The position numbers and the translations under genes were made by a program. From positions 5,176,453 through 5,240,452 of the forward strand of contig BROE01000004.1 in the NCBI GenBank assembly GCA_036571765.1: a stretch of 64,000 bases of DNA, in the 5' to 3' direction. Below the pieces are notes generated by a model, which was not told the origin of the DNA, did no database searches, and saw only the letters and a program-made list of their open reading frames with translations. Positions within the stretch are counted from its first letter, which is position 1. Every line of letters starts with the position of its first letter. Below, one piece after another: positions 45,500 through 55,470 of the stretch. The stretch is from Plecoglossus altivelis. Its lineage: Eukaryota; Chordata; Actinopteri; Osmeriformes; Plecoglossidae.

Positions 45500-48400
45500 G
45501 GCGGAAGAGAGGGAGACCGGAGCAAATAAGGCCCAGCTGCGGCCTCTGGGAACTGGAGAGAGGGATGAAGGGATGGAGGGTGGAGAGAGAGCTGTTTAGA
45601 AAGGCGGTCGGGTGACAGCGAGCAGTGTGGTCGCGCAGCGGTCACTCGCCAGCTGTGAGCGAGGAAGACGCCGTTCCCTGGAGGGCTCTCGGACCCAGCA
45701 GAACAAAGGGTCTGTGGTCATGGCAATGGTGGAAGTAAGCACAGGAAATACGTATGTTTTTTCCCGGAAAAAACCTTACATACTGGGAGTTTTCTTTTCA
45801 GTTTTAGTGGAGACTAGACCGTGTCATCCGGTATTAAAAGCTACGAATTTCAAACCATAAATGTTCAACTGAGGCTCCTATAATCAGCTCCTTAGCCGGG
45901 TCGCATTGTTCACACAAGAGTAGCAGAGAAAAAAGTCCATTGTTCAATGTTGCAACACTCTGCTTTACTTGAGCCCACCCACCCAAGGAGCATCCCTGTT
46001 GAAAGGACGGTCTGGTAGGATGAGCTGAGGTGACAGGCGCCCCTGACTCCTCAGCGGAACGCCACCTGATCTAATCCAGTTTCACGCTGGTTTGTCCTTA
46101 TCCTAAAAACACTGATCCTTTTTTTATCATCAAAATAACTCCCTGGGTTGTAACCGTGCATGTCGTCCAAGACTCCGCCCGACATCTCTCTACAGAGGAG
46201 GAGTCAAGCGAAACGTTTATTTATCTTCCCGCTAAAATCACAGCCTCCCACCTGCATAGGTAAGCTTCCCCTCCCTGTCCAGTCATCTCCTTCACCCTCT
46301 CTCCAAGCAACCTCTTCCTCAGGTGCTCGGACGCTCCTTTTCCACAGTTCTGCCTCTGCGTGTTGTCCCCTCTTCGTCCGCCTCTTTGCCTCATGCCTCT
46401 CTTTCCTTTATCCATCCACCTCTCCGCTCCATCCCCCATCCACCTCTCCGCTCCATCCCTCCATCTATTCACCTCTCATCCACCTCTCCCTCCACTTGTG
46501 TCCTCCCAGAGCAGTCAGACCTCCCCTGAGCAAACGAACACAGGTAGATTACTGCAGTGGGCAGGCTGGCTCCAGCACCCCTACCCCCTTCCTCCCTTCC
46601 CCCCAGCAGCTCCTCCGCCCCCGCCCCCCTCCCCCGCCCCCCCATGCACAGTTGGTTGACATTGGAACACATGTTTCCTCGTCGTGGTGAAATATTAAAT
46701 CTTTCTCATTTGATTTGGACTGTAATTATGTCGTAAAAACAAACTGGCTGTGAAGCCGTGGCCCGCCAGTGTGATCTGCCTTCATCGTGTGCAGACTGGT
46801 TTAATTATAGGCCTCGTCGTCACCCATCGTTCGCTGGGCAGCTTCTCCTGCTGTTTCTGTAGGCCTTCACATTCTTTTATTGTGCGTTAATCACAAGGCA
46901 ACTGATGCAGTTTTCTGTGGCTGGGGGTAGAGTCTGACACTAGTCCATACACATCCTGTAGACAGGGTTAGGGTTAGACAGGGGGGAAGCATCAAGTTAT
47001 GCTGTTGGAATGGGAGAAGGAAATGGAGGACTTCATGATATGATGTTCATTCCGCAATAGGTGTTCAGATCGGCGCGGGGGGGGGGGGGGGATTTCTCTT
47101 GAGAATAAAGGAAAGATTGTGAGGAGAGATAATTCACGGATGTCGCTATCGATATCGCTCCACAATTAGAGTAATTTGATAATGCTCCTGTGCCGTACAG
47201 CTTCCACAGAAAATCATTGGAGATTTCTCGTTTGGAGATACGTGGCTGAAGGTTCTGTAGCAATTGTTGGTGTCAGAAGGCGAATCTGCAAGTTCCATTC
47301 CTTTTCTATCTTAATGAAAAGATGAGAGACACTCAAGTGTGAAGATATTATCTGGCTTTTATTCTTCTTCGTCTTGTTATCTTCACACACTGCCTTGACT
47401 CTGCTTTCTGTATGTCTGTGGTCAGACATCTAAATACGTGTTCGGAGGTCTTATCTCTGACACAGTTAAGGAGAGAGAATTCGTATCTTTCCTTGTCTAA
47501 CAATCTGTGGAACAAGGTCATTTGACAATGTAGACTGCACTGTGAAAGGAATCGCTACATGTACTGATGAACAAAAGCAAACGGATATCGTATTTTTATT
47601 TCAAAACAGTGTTGAATGGGGAACCTCTCGCATAATGCTAATGAAGTAGACAGGATTCCAATAATTAGCGGGTTTGTGGAGCAGGATCAGAACCAGGTTT
47701 CCTCTCCAGGGGGAAGGAGTCAGAGACCCCTGCGTTAGCGTATGTGTTCACCTTATAAGTGCTTGCTGAGAGAATCACAGCCCCAGGACACGTCAAGTAA
47801 GTAACGCCAGGGTGTTAATACACTTTGAGACCCGACAAAGAGTCAGTCTGAAATGTTGGCCTCTGGGGCACAGTTCTCCATCCCGAATCAAGAGCAGAAG
47901 CCCTATTCAGGTGAAGACATGGAGACCAGCAGTCAGGCAGGAAGGCAGACGAGGCTCCCAGTCTGGGGTCTGTGAGCCCCCTAACGAAGGCATGTGTGAA
48001 TGAGGAGAGAGGGAGGTGGCGGTGGGAGCGGTGGGGGGAGAGGTGGTCTGACAAGAGGGGTGACCCTTGTTTTATGTCCCGAGTACCAAAGGATAAAAAG
48101 AGCCTCAAAGCCTCTAAGGGTCAGTGGGAGGGAGCCCTGCTGCTTTTGTCTCGCTTTGCATTTGATCCCTTCTTAACCTGTGTTGTGACAGGTGTGTGGG
48201 CCAGGCCCAACTTAATTGCCTTTTTTCCCCCCCCCTCGTGGGTTACTCTCTGTTTTCAGAGCACCGGAGAGACACTCACTGGAGCTGGGGTTTCAGACAA
48301 CTCGCTCGCATCCAAGCAGAAACAAAACAAAACAAAGAACTGCCATACTCTTGCGTTACAAGAGGCTACCTTCCAAAGCTTTTCAATAGGAAGCAGACGT

Positions 48401-49325
48401 CCGACGCACGGCGGCTGATGGATTTGACAGTTGTGTTTACAACCAACACAGTGAACTGCAGCAAGCGCACCATCTTGCTGATGCTGCTGTTCTGCAGAGG
48501 CCAAAGTCTGGCCTTGCTGTGTTGTCATTACCAAGTGCCCCACAGGGGGGTAGGGGAAAAAAGGAAAAGTCCCCCCCCCCCCCCCCCCCAAAATTAAAAC
48601 GGGTTTTTGGGGAAAAAAAAAAAATTTAACAGCACCCCTAATTAAAGATCAATGGAGAGTCTTTGGAAAGTGATTTGTTCGATGAATTAGGAAGCATACT
48701 GTCCATTAACAACATCAAGCAATGTCAGAGTGATGGATGTTGCATTGATTTTGTTTGGTTTGGCCACAGCTCTAACATAATGTTACATCAGGGGGAAAAC
48801 TCCATCATAAAGCAAGTTCAACACATCCATGATATCTATACATTAGCAGCAGGGTTTGTTTTCGAATGCCCCTTGGTTTAGACCCCACTTTAAAAGAATG
48901 ATTAGTCCTGCTATACACCAATATTGCTTTTCTGCTTAATTTTCTTACATGACGTATTATGTAGGATATTAGTTGTGCAAAAATGTCATTGGAGGGGCGG
49001 GGGGTCATCTTTTGTTTGGAATAGCCTATGTCTAGTTAAGGTAGGCTGTTTGTGTCATCGCTGACTAACAAGATAACAGTAAACATGAACATGTTCCATT
49101 TGCCTCTAAGATGGCTACTTTGAGGAAGGAGCTCAAAGTGTTGGAAACCGTTTCAATATCAGGACACAGGAAGTGAAAAGCTGCTTTACAATTGACCTCC
49201 TGTCAGACTTCATCAACAGCTGTTCTTCATCATGTAATCACACTCCGATTGGCCAAAGACTTGTCCACCACACGTAGCCTACCTACTTAACTACCTGATC
49301 TTACCTTACCTGCTACTTTGGGATC

Positions 49326-49351
49326 ATGATGATTGCCAGTCTCATGGAGAG
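49326..49351 (+). pseudogene. Duplicate of exon 1 of the secreted repeat-protein gene
   Basis: Identical to 53185-53210: ATG ATG ATT ... GAG AG before donor GTGATG. It lacks its own exon 3. It could act as an alternative first exon, since the downstream exon 3 is only about 4 kb away. Confidence 0.6.
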
Positions 49352-49545
49352 GTGATGTTGTTGTGGATGTTGAAAATTATGTGTTAGTTTACATAGAGGC
49401 CTGAAACTGTGGCGATGTGTTAGGTGCTGGTATGGTTGTTTTTCTCTTTAGTCGTAGATCATGAAACTGCACAGTGTAAGCAGATTGTTGAGGTGGGAGA
49501 AAGTGGTAAAATATATTAAATACTCAATGTTTCTGGCTTCCACAG

Positions 49546-49604
49546 TGGTCTCTGCTGTCTTGTTTTGCTGAGCTGGAGTGTTTGTTGCTTTGCTGGTGAC
49601 CAAG
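49546..49604 (+). pseudogene. Duplicate of exon 2 (signal-peptide exon)
   Basis: Identical to 53405-53463, with acceptor CACAG and donor GTAAGA kept. The following intron is cut by the duplication junction at 49641. Confidence 0.6.
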
Positions 49605-52600
49605 GTAAGAAGCTACAGACTGATGGAATGTGTTGTCGATCAGTTTTCTTTTCAGTTTTAGTGGAGACTAGACCGTGTCATCCGGTATTAAAAGCTACGA
49701 ATTTCAAACCATAAATGTTCAACTGAGGCTCCTATAATCAGCTCCTTAGCCGGGTCGCATTGTTCACACAAGAGTAGCAGAGAAAAAAGTCCATTGTTCA
49801 ATGTTGCAACACTCTGCTTTACTTGAGCCCACCCACCCAAGGAGCATCCCTGTTGAAAGGACGGTCTGGTAGGATGAGCTGAGGTGACAGGCGCCCCTGA
49901 CTCCTCAGCGGAACGCCACCTGATCTAATCCAGTTTCACGCTGGTTTGTCCTTATCCTAAAAACACTGATCCTTTTTTTATCACCGAAATAACTCCCCGG
50001 GTTGCAACCGTGCGTGTCGTCCAAGACTCCGCCCGACATCTCTCTACAGAGGAGGAGTCAAGCGAAACGTTTATTTATCTTCCCGCTAAAATCACAGCCT
50101 CCCACCTGCATAGGTAAGCTTCCCCTCCCTGTCCAGTCATCTCCCTCACCCTCTCTCCAAGCAACCTCTTCCTCAGGTGCTCGGACGCTCCTTTTCCACA
50201 GTTCTGCCTCTGCGTGTTGTCCCCTCTTCGTCCGCCTCTTTGCCTCATGCCTCTCTTTCCTTTATCCATCCACCTCTCCGCTCCATCCCCCATCCACCTC
50301 TCCGCTCCATCCCCCATCCATCTCTCCGCTCCATTCATCCACCTCTCCGCTCCATCCCTCCATCTACTTCCACCCTCCCATCCACCTCCTCCCTCCACTG
50401 TGGTCCTCCCACGCAGCCTGTCAGACCTCCCCTGAGCAACGAACACAGGTACCACTACTGCCAGGGGCAGCCGTGCTCCAGCACCCCTACCCCTGCGTCC
50501 CCTCCCCCCCAGCAGCTCCGCTCCGCCCCCGCCCCCCCCCCCCGCCCCCCCACGCCATTGTTGACATTGGACACATGCTCGTCGTGGTGAAATATTAAAT
50601 CTTTCTCATTTGATTTGGACTGTAATTATGTCGTAAAAACAAACTGGCTGTGAAGCCGTGGCCCGCCAGTGTGATCTGCCTTCATCGTGTGCAGACTGGT
50701 TTAATTATAGGCCTCGTCGTCACCCATCGTTCGCTGGGCAGCTTCTCCTGCTGTTTCTGTAGGCCTTCACATTCTTTTATTGTGCGTTAATCACAAGGCA
50801 ACTGATGCAGTTTTCTGTGGCTGGGGGTAGAGTCTGACACTAGTCCATACACATCCTGTAGACAGGGTTAGGGTTAGGGTTAGACAGGGGGGAAGCATCA
50901 AGTTATGCTGTTGGAATGGGAGAAGGAAATGGAGGACTTCTCTGTGGTTCCATGATATGATGTTCATACCGCAATAGGTGTTCAGAATGCGCGTGGGGGG
51001 GGGGGGGGGGCAATTTTCTCTTGAAGAAATAAAGGAAAGATTGTGAGGAGAGATAATTCACGGATGTCGCTATCGATATCGCTCCACAATTAGAGTAATT
51101 TGATAATGCTCCTGTGCCGTACAGCTTCCACAGAAAATCATTGGAGATTTCTCGTTTGGAGATACGTGGCTGAAGGTTCTGTAGCAATTGTTGGTGTCAG
51201 AAGGCGAATCTGCAAGTTCCATTCCTTTTCTATCTTAATGAAAAGATGAGAGACACTCAAGTGTGAAGATATTATCTGGCTTTTATTCTTCTTCGTCTTG
51301 TTATCTTCACACACTGCCTTGACTCTGCTTTCTGTATGTCTGTGGTCAGACATCTAAATACGTGTTCGGAGGTCTTATCTCTGACACAGTTAAGGAGAGA
51401 GAATTCGTATCTTTCCTTGTCTAACAATCTGTGGAACAAGGTCATTTGACAATGTAGACTGCACTGTGAAAGGAATCGCTACATGTACTGATGAACAAAA
51501 GCAAACGGATATCGTATTTTTATTTCAAAACAGTGTTGAATGGGGAACCTCTCGCATAATGCTAATGAAGTAGACAGGATTCCAATAATTAGCGGGTTTG
51601 TGGAGCAGGATCAGAGCCAGGTTTCCTCTCCAGGGGGAAGGAGTCAGAGACCCCTGCGTTAGCGTATGTGTTCACCTTATAAGTGCTTGCTGAGAGAATC
51701 ACAGCCCCAGGACACGTCAAGTAAGTAACGCCAGGGTGTTAATACACTTTGAGACCCGACAAAGAGTCAGTCTGAAATGTTGGCCTCTGGGGCACAGTTC
51801 TCCATCCCGAATCAAGAGCAGAAGCCCTATTCAGGTGAAGACATGGAGACCAGCAGTCAGGCAGGAAGGCAGACGAGGCTCCCAGTCTGGGGTCTGTGAG
51901 CCCCCTAACGAAGGCATGTGTGAATGAGGAGAGAGGGAGGTGGCGGTGGGAGCGGTGGGGGGAGAGGTGGTCTGACAAGAGGGGTGACCCTTGTTTTATG
52001 TCCCGAGTACCAGAGGATAAAAAGAGCCTCAAAGCCTCTAAGGGTCAGTGGGAGGGAGCCCTGCTGCTTTTGTCTCGCTTTGCATTTGATCCCTTCTTAA
52101 CCTGTGTTGTGACAGGTGTGTGGGCCAGGCCCAACTTAATTGCCTTTTTTTCCCCCCCTCGTGAGTTACTCTCTGTTTTCAGAGCACCGGAGAGACACTC
52201 ACTGGAGCTGGGGTTTCAGACAACTCGCTCGCATCCAAGCAGAAACAAAACAAAACAAAGAACTGCCATACTCTTGCGTTACAAGAGGCTACCTTCCAAA
52301 GCTTTTCAATAGGAAGCAGACGTCCGACGCACGGCGGCTGATGGATTTGACAGTTGTGTTTACAACCAACACAGTGAACTGCAGCAAGCGCACCATCTTG
52401 CTGATGCTGCTGTTCTGCAGAGGCCAAAGTCTGGCCTTGCTGTGTTGTCATTACCGTGCCAGGGAGAGAGTCATAAAGGTGATTAACAGCCACCCCTAAT
52501 TAAAGATCAATGGAGAGTCTTTGGAAAGTGATTTGTTCGATGAATTAGGAAGCATACTGTCCATTAACAACATCAAGCAATGTCAGAGTGATGGATGTTG

Positions 52601-53184
52601 CATTGATTTTGTTTGGTTTGGCCACAGCTCTAACATAATGTTACATCAGGGGGGAAAACTCCATCATAAAGCAAGTTCAACACATCCATGATATCTATAC
52701 ATTAGCAGCAGGGTTTGTTTTCGAATGCCCCTTGGTTTAGACCCCACTTTAAAAGAATGATTAGTCCTGCTATACACCAATATTGCTTTTCTGCTTAATT
52801 TTCTTACATGACGTATTATGTAGGATATTAGTTGTGCAAAAATGTCATTGGAGGGGCGGGGGGTCACCTTTTGTTTGGAATAGCCTATGTCTAGTTAATG
52901 TAGGCTGTTTGTGTCATCGCTGACTAACAAGATAACAGTAAACATGAACATGTTCCATTTGCCTCTAAGATGGCTACTTTGAGGAAGGAGCTCAAAGTGT
53001 TGGAAACCGTTTCAATATCAGGACACAGGAAGTGAAAAGCTGCTTTACAATTGACCTCCTGTCAGACTTCATCAACAGCTGTTCTTCATCATGTAATCAC
53101 ACTCCGATTGGCCAAAGACTTGTCCACCACACGTAGCCTACCTACTTAACTACCTGATCTTACCTTACCTGCTACTTTGGGATC

Positions 53185-53210
53185 ATGATGATTGCCAGTC
53201 TCATGGAGAG
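53185..53210 (+). CDS. Secreted repeat-protein gene, coding exon 1
   Basis: ATG ATG ATT GCC AGT CTC ATG GAG AG, then donor GTGATG. The split Ser codon is completed by T at 53405. This joining gives a normal signal peptide, the main support for the start. An inverted CCAAT (ATTGG) lies about 80 bases upstream; no TATA box is evident. Confidence 0.65.
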
Positions 53211-55297
53211 GTGATGTTGTTGTGGATGTTGAAAATTATGTGTTAGTTTACCTAGAGGCCTGAAACTGTGGCGATGTGTTAGGTGCTGGTATGGTTGTTT
53301 TTCTCTTTAGTCGTAGATCATGAAACTGCACAGTGCAAGCAGATTGTTGAGGTGGGAGAAAGTGGTAAAAGATATTAAATACTCAATGTTTCTGGCTTCC
53401 ACAGTGGTCTCTGCTGTCTTGTTTTGCTGAGCTGGAGTGTTTGTTGCTTTGCTGGTGACCAAGGTAAGAAGCTACAGACTGATGGAATGTGTTGTCGATC
53501 ACTGCAGCCTGATCGCTCATTTCTTTTTGCTCTCGCTGCCTCCAGGCCTACATTGGTCTTCTCTGAAAAGATCAAACTCGGACCGTGGTTCTTTCAAGGG
53601 GAATTATGGACCAGGTCTGCTCACCAACCAATCAGAAAACGTGAGGTTCCCTCTGAGCCATCAGCTTCCCGTGAGGAGGAAACCTAGTAGTGGCTACAGG
53701 AATGAGTCCAGTGTTCCCTTGTCTGCTGTCCTGAAACCCCGGTCTCGTGCTGGAGGGTCTCGTGCTGGAGGGTCTCGTGCTGGAGGGTCTCGTGCTGGAG
53801 GGTCTCGTGCTGGAGGGTCTCGTGCTGGAGGGTCTCGTGCTGGAGGGTCTCGTGCTGGAGGGTCTCGTGCTGGAGGGTCTCGGCCGAAGGTGGGGAGGGT
53901 ACCTGCTGCTGGTCTTGTCAGGACTGCTGCGCCTGCAACCCCTGCCCCAGGATTAGCAGCTGGTGCTTACATCCATGTTGCCCCCAATGTGCGAAAACAA
54001 GCTGTTAAAGGCATACCCATTCATCTAAGAGGTTCTGCCTCCTTGCCACGCTCCAAAGCTGCCTTTTCCCACAGTGTCCAACCAGCCCAGCCTAAGACGG
54101 CCCCTGCCGCCCAGCGCGCCATGCCGGCCCCTGCCGCCCAGCGCGCCATGCCGGCCCCTGCCGCCCAGCGCGCCATGCCGGCCCCTGCCGCCCAGCGCGC
54201 CCATGCCGGCCCCTGCCGCCCAGCGCGCCATGCCGGCCCCTGCCGCCCAGCGCGCCATGCCGGCCCCTGCCGCCCAGCGCGCCATGCCGGCCCCTGCCGC
54301 CCAGCGCGCCATGCCGGCCCCTGCCGCCCAGCGCGCCATGCCGGCCCCTGCCGCCCAGCGCGCCATGCCGGCCCCTGCCGCCCAGCGCGCTAACTTTGCT
54401 CCCCCACATCGTTCCAAATCAGTCCCTGCCCACAGACTCCGTGCCAAACCTGCCACCTCACTCATTGCCCAACCGGCCTCTGCCCCTTCCAACAGTTCGC
54501 AGCTGGTCCCTGTCCAACCTGGCCCTCACCACCTCTTCAAATCTGCCCCGTCACCGAGAGCTCAAGTTTCCCAAGCCCGTTCAAACCCCTCTGACTCTGT
54601 ACATCGTGCATCTGTTTCTTATCCAGGCCTCCCTGGGTCTGCGTCTTCTGTTGGCTCTGGTCGTCAGGGTTCTGTCTCCACTAAGGCCAAAGCTAACAGG
54701 CCAGGGTCTATAAACGAGAGGAAACCTGGTAAAGATTCTCAAAGTTCTGCCAAAAAGTCCTCTGACTCTGCCTTCAGGCACAAGAAGCCCATGGAACACC
54801 CTCAAGTCGACATGTGGCCGTCACAGTCTGGCCATGACTTGATGTCCGCCACAGATTCCGGTGAATTTGTACCTGGTGACCTTTCCCAGATGAGGGCAGA
54901 GTATGAGCATGGGGACGAAGAATTTGAGACTGAGACGTCTCATCCACAGAGCTCTGAAGAGACCGCCTCTGAATCCAAGCCACTGAGCCCCTCTTGGTTA
55001 AGTCATGAGGCCAGTTATCCCCTCTTTCTAAGGGGTAAACTCCCTCCAGGCACCATCACTCACTTCAGCACCAACTACGAACATGGGACCGACCACTGGA
55101 GGGATTCCCACTATGTGCGGATGCCTCACCAGATGACTCACCCTCACGCACCAGCACCAGCCTCGAAACGTAAAGGAACTCATCCGTACCAAATGACGAA
55201 AGACTACAAGGATCTGGTTAAGCGTCCAACTGACGTTTCCATTGGCGCTCCGATGCCCAAACGAGTCAACCTGAGCCGTGGTGTCCAGCCGAAGTAA
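53185..55297 (+). CDS. Predicted secreted Ser/Pro/Ala-rich tandem-repeat protein, family not recognised
   Basis: Three coding exons (53185-53210, 53405-53463, 53546-55297) join in phases 2 and 1. The start MMIASLMESG leads into a hydrophobic signal sequence LCCLVLLSWSVCCFAG, with cleavage likely before DQG. Then come a basic stretch, nine perfect SRAGG units (53741-53875), a short linker, about eleven APAAQRAMP units (54100-54390), an S/P/K-rich region, and a C-terminal part with two YEHG motifs and RGVQPK at the end. One extra C at about 54200-54202 breaks the frame; without it the exons total 612 codons. The TAA is followed by a 3' UTR intron. N-X-S/T sites (NQS, NES) suit a secreted protein. 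It might be an egg-coat or matrix component, but nothing here proves it. Confidence 0.7.
53405..53463 (+). CDS. Secreted repeat-protein gene, coding exon 2 (signal peptide)
   Basis: 59 bases between CACAG and GTAAGA. It encodes GLCCLVLLSWSVCCFAGDQ, a typical signal-peptide core, and ends in phase 1. Confidence 0.75.
53546..55297 (+). CDS. Secreted repeat-protein gene, coding exon 3
   Basis: It begins after CTCCAG with GLHWSSLKRSNSDRGSFKGN. It is open to about 54200, then shifts by one base within the 27-bp repeat and is open again from there to TAA at 55295-55297. Codon use and amino acid composition are continuous across the break. Confidence 0.75.
53741..53875 (+). repeat. 15-bp coding minisatellite, nine perfect copies
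   Basis: GGTCTCGTGCTGGAG repeated nine times without a change, encoding the SRAGG units. Confidence 0.97.
54100..54390 (+). repeat. 27-bp coding minisatellite, about eleven copies
   Basis: Unit GCCCCTGCCGCCCAGCGC plus GCCATGCCG, almost perfectly repeated, encoding APAAQRAMP. The fourth unit has CCC instead of CC before ATG. Confidence 0.95.
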
Positions 55298-55470
55298 ACC
55301 CTTCTGCAGGTAGGCTCCAAGCAATCGTATCTTGAGTCTTAACTTCAGCGTGAACTCTGGTTCATAATCTTGCACTGATTGAATTCTCCCTCCACCACAG
55401 GTTTCAAGCTCAAGAAGATGACCAAAGCAACTTGGTATCTTGTAACTTTTGAATAAAACCATTAATTTTA
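55298..55470 (+). other. 3' UTR of the secreted repeat-protein gene with an intron
   Basis: The exon ends at 55309 (CTGCAG before GTAGGC). The last exon starts after CACCACAG at about 55401. AATAAA at 55452-55457 closes it. The stop lies only 12 bases before the intron, so nonsense-mediated decay is not expected. Confidence 0.65.
55452..55457 (+). terminator. Polyadenylation signal AATAAA
   Basis: AATAAA in the last exon of the secreted repeat-protein gene, followed within 40 bases by T-rich and TG-rich sequence. Confidence 0.7.

Larger units (their letters stand above)
43380..45787. other. Intergenic region, no gene recognised
   Basis: It contains a (GT)n-rich tract (about 44570-44755) and a run of 37 C at 45461-45497. 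Frames at 43861-44247 and 45012-45599 have no recognisable domain; the latter runs through the poly-C as polyproline. Confidence 0.6.
45788..49641 (+). repeat. 3.85-kb tandem duplication, copy 1
   Basis: Starts at AGTTTTCTTTTCAG (45788) and ends at GTTGTCGATC (49641), where copy 2 begins with no extra bases. It is almost identical to 49642-53500 apart from scattered substitutions, homopolymer length changes and a replaced segment at about 48532-48635. It contains copies of exons 1 and 2 of the downstream secreted-protein gene. Confidence 0.95.
49642..53500 (+). repeat. 3.85-kb tandem duplication, copy 2
   Basis: Head-to-tail partner of copy 1, offset 3854-3924 bases along its length because of indels. 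Its right edge lies 37 bases inside intron 2 of the secreted-protein gene. Outside its 3' end the sequence contains no long frame conserved in both copies; the 46160 and 50002 frames diverge through indels. Confidence 0.95.

Noticed and set aside
45012..45599. 195-codon frame
   Set aside because: It runs through the 37-C homopolymer, has no recognisable domain, and there is no support for splicing.
46160..46690. 176-codon frame in duplicate copy 1
   Set aside because: The matching frame in copy 2 (50002-50598) diverges through non-triplet indels, so the frame is not maintained.
54025..54492. 155-codon Gly/Ala/Arg-rich frame on the minus strand
   Set aside because: It is the reverse-strand reading of the 27-bp coding repeat of the secreted-protein gene.
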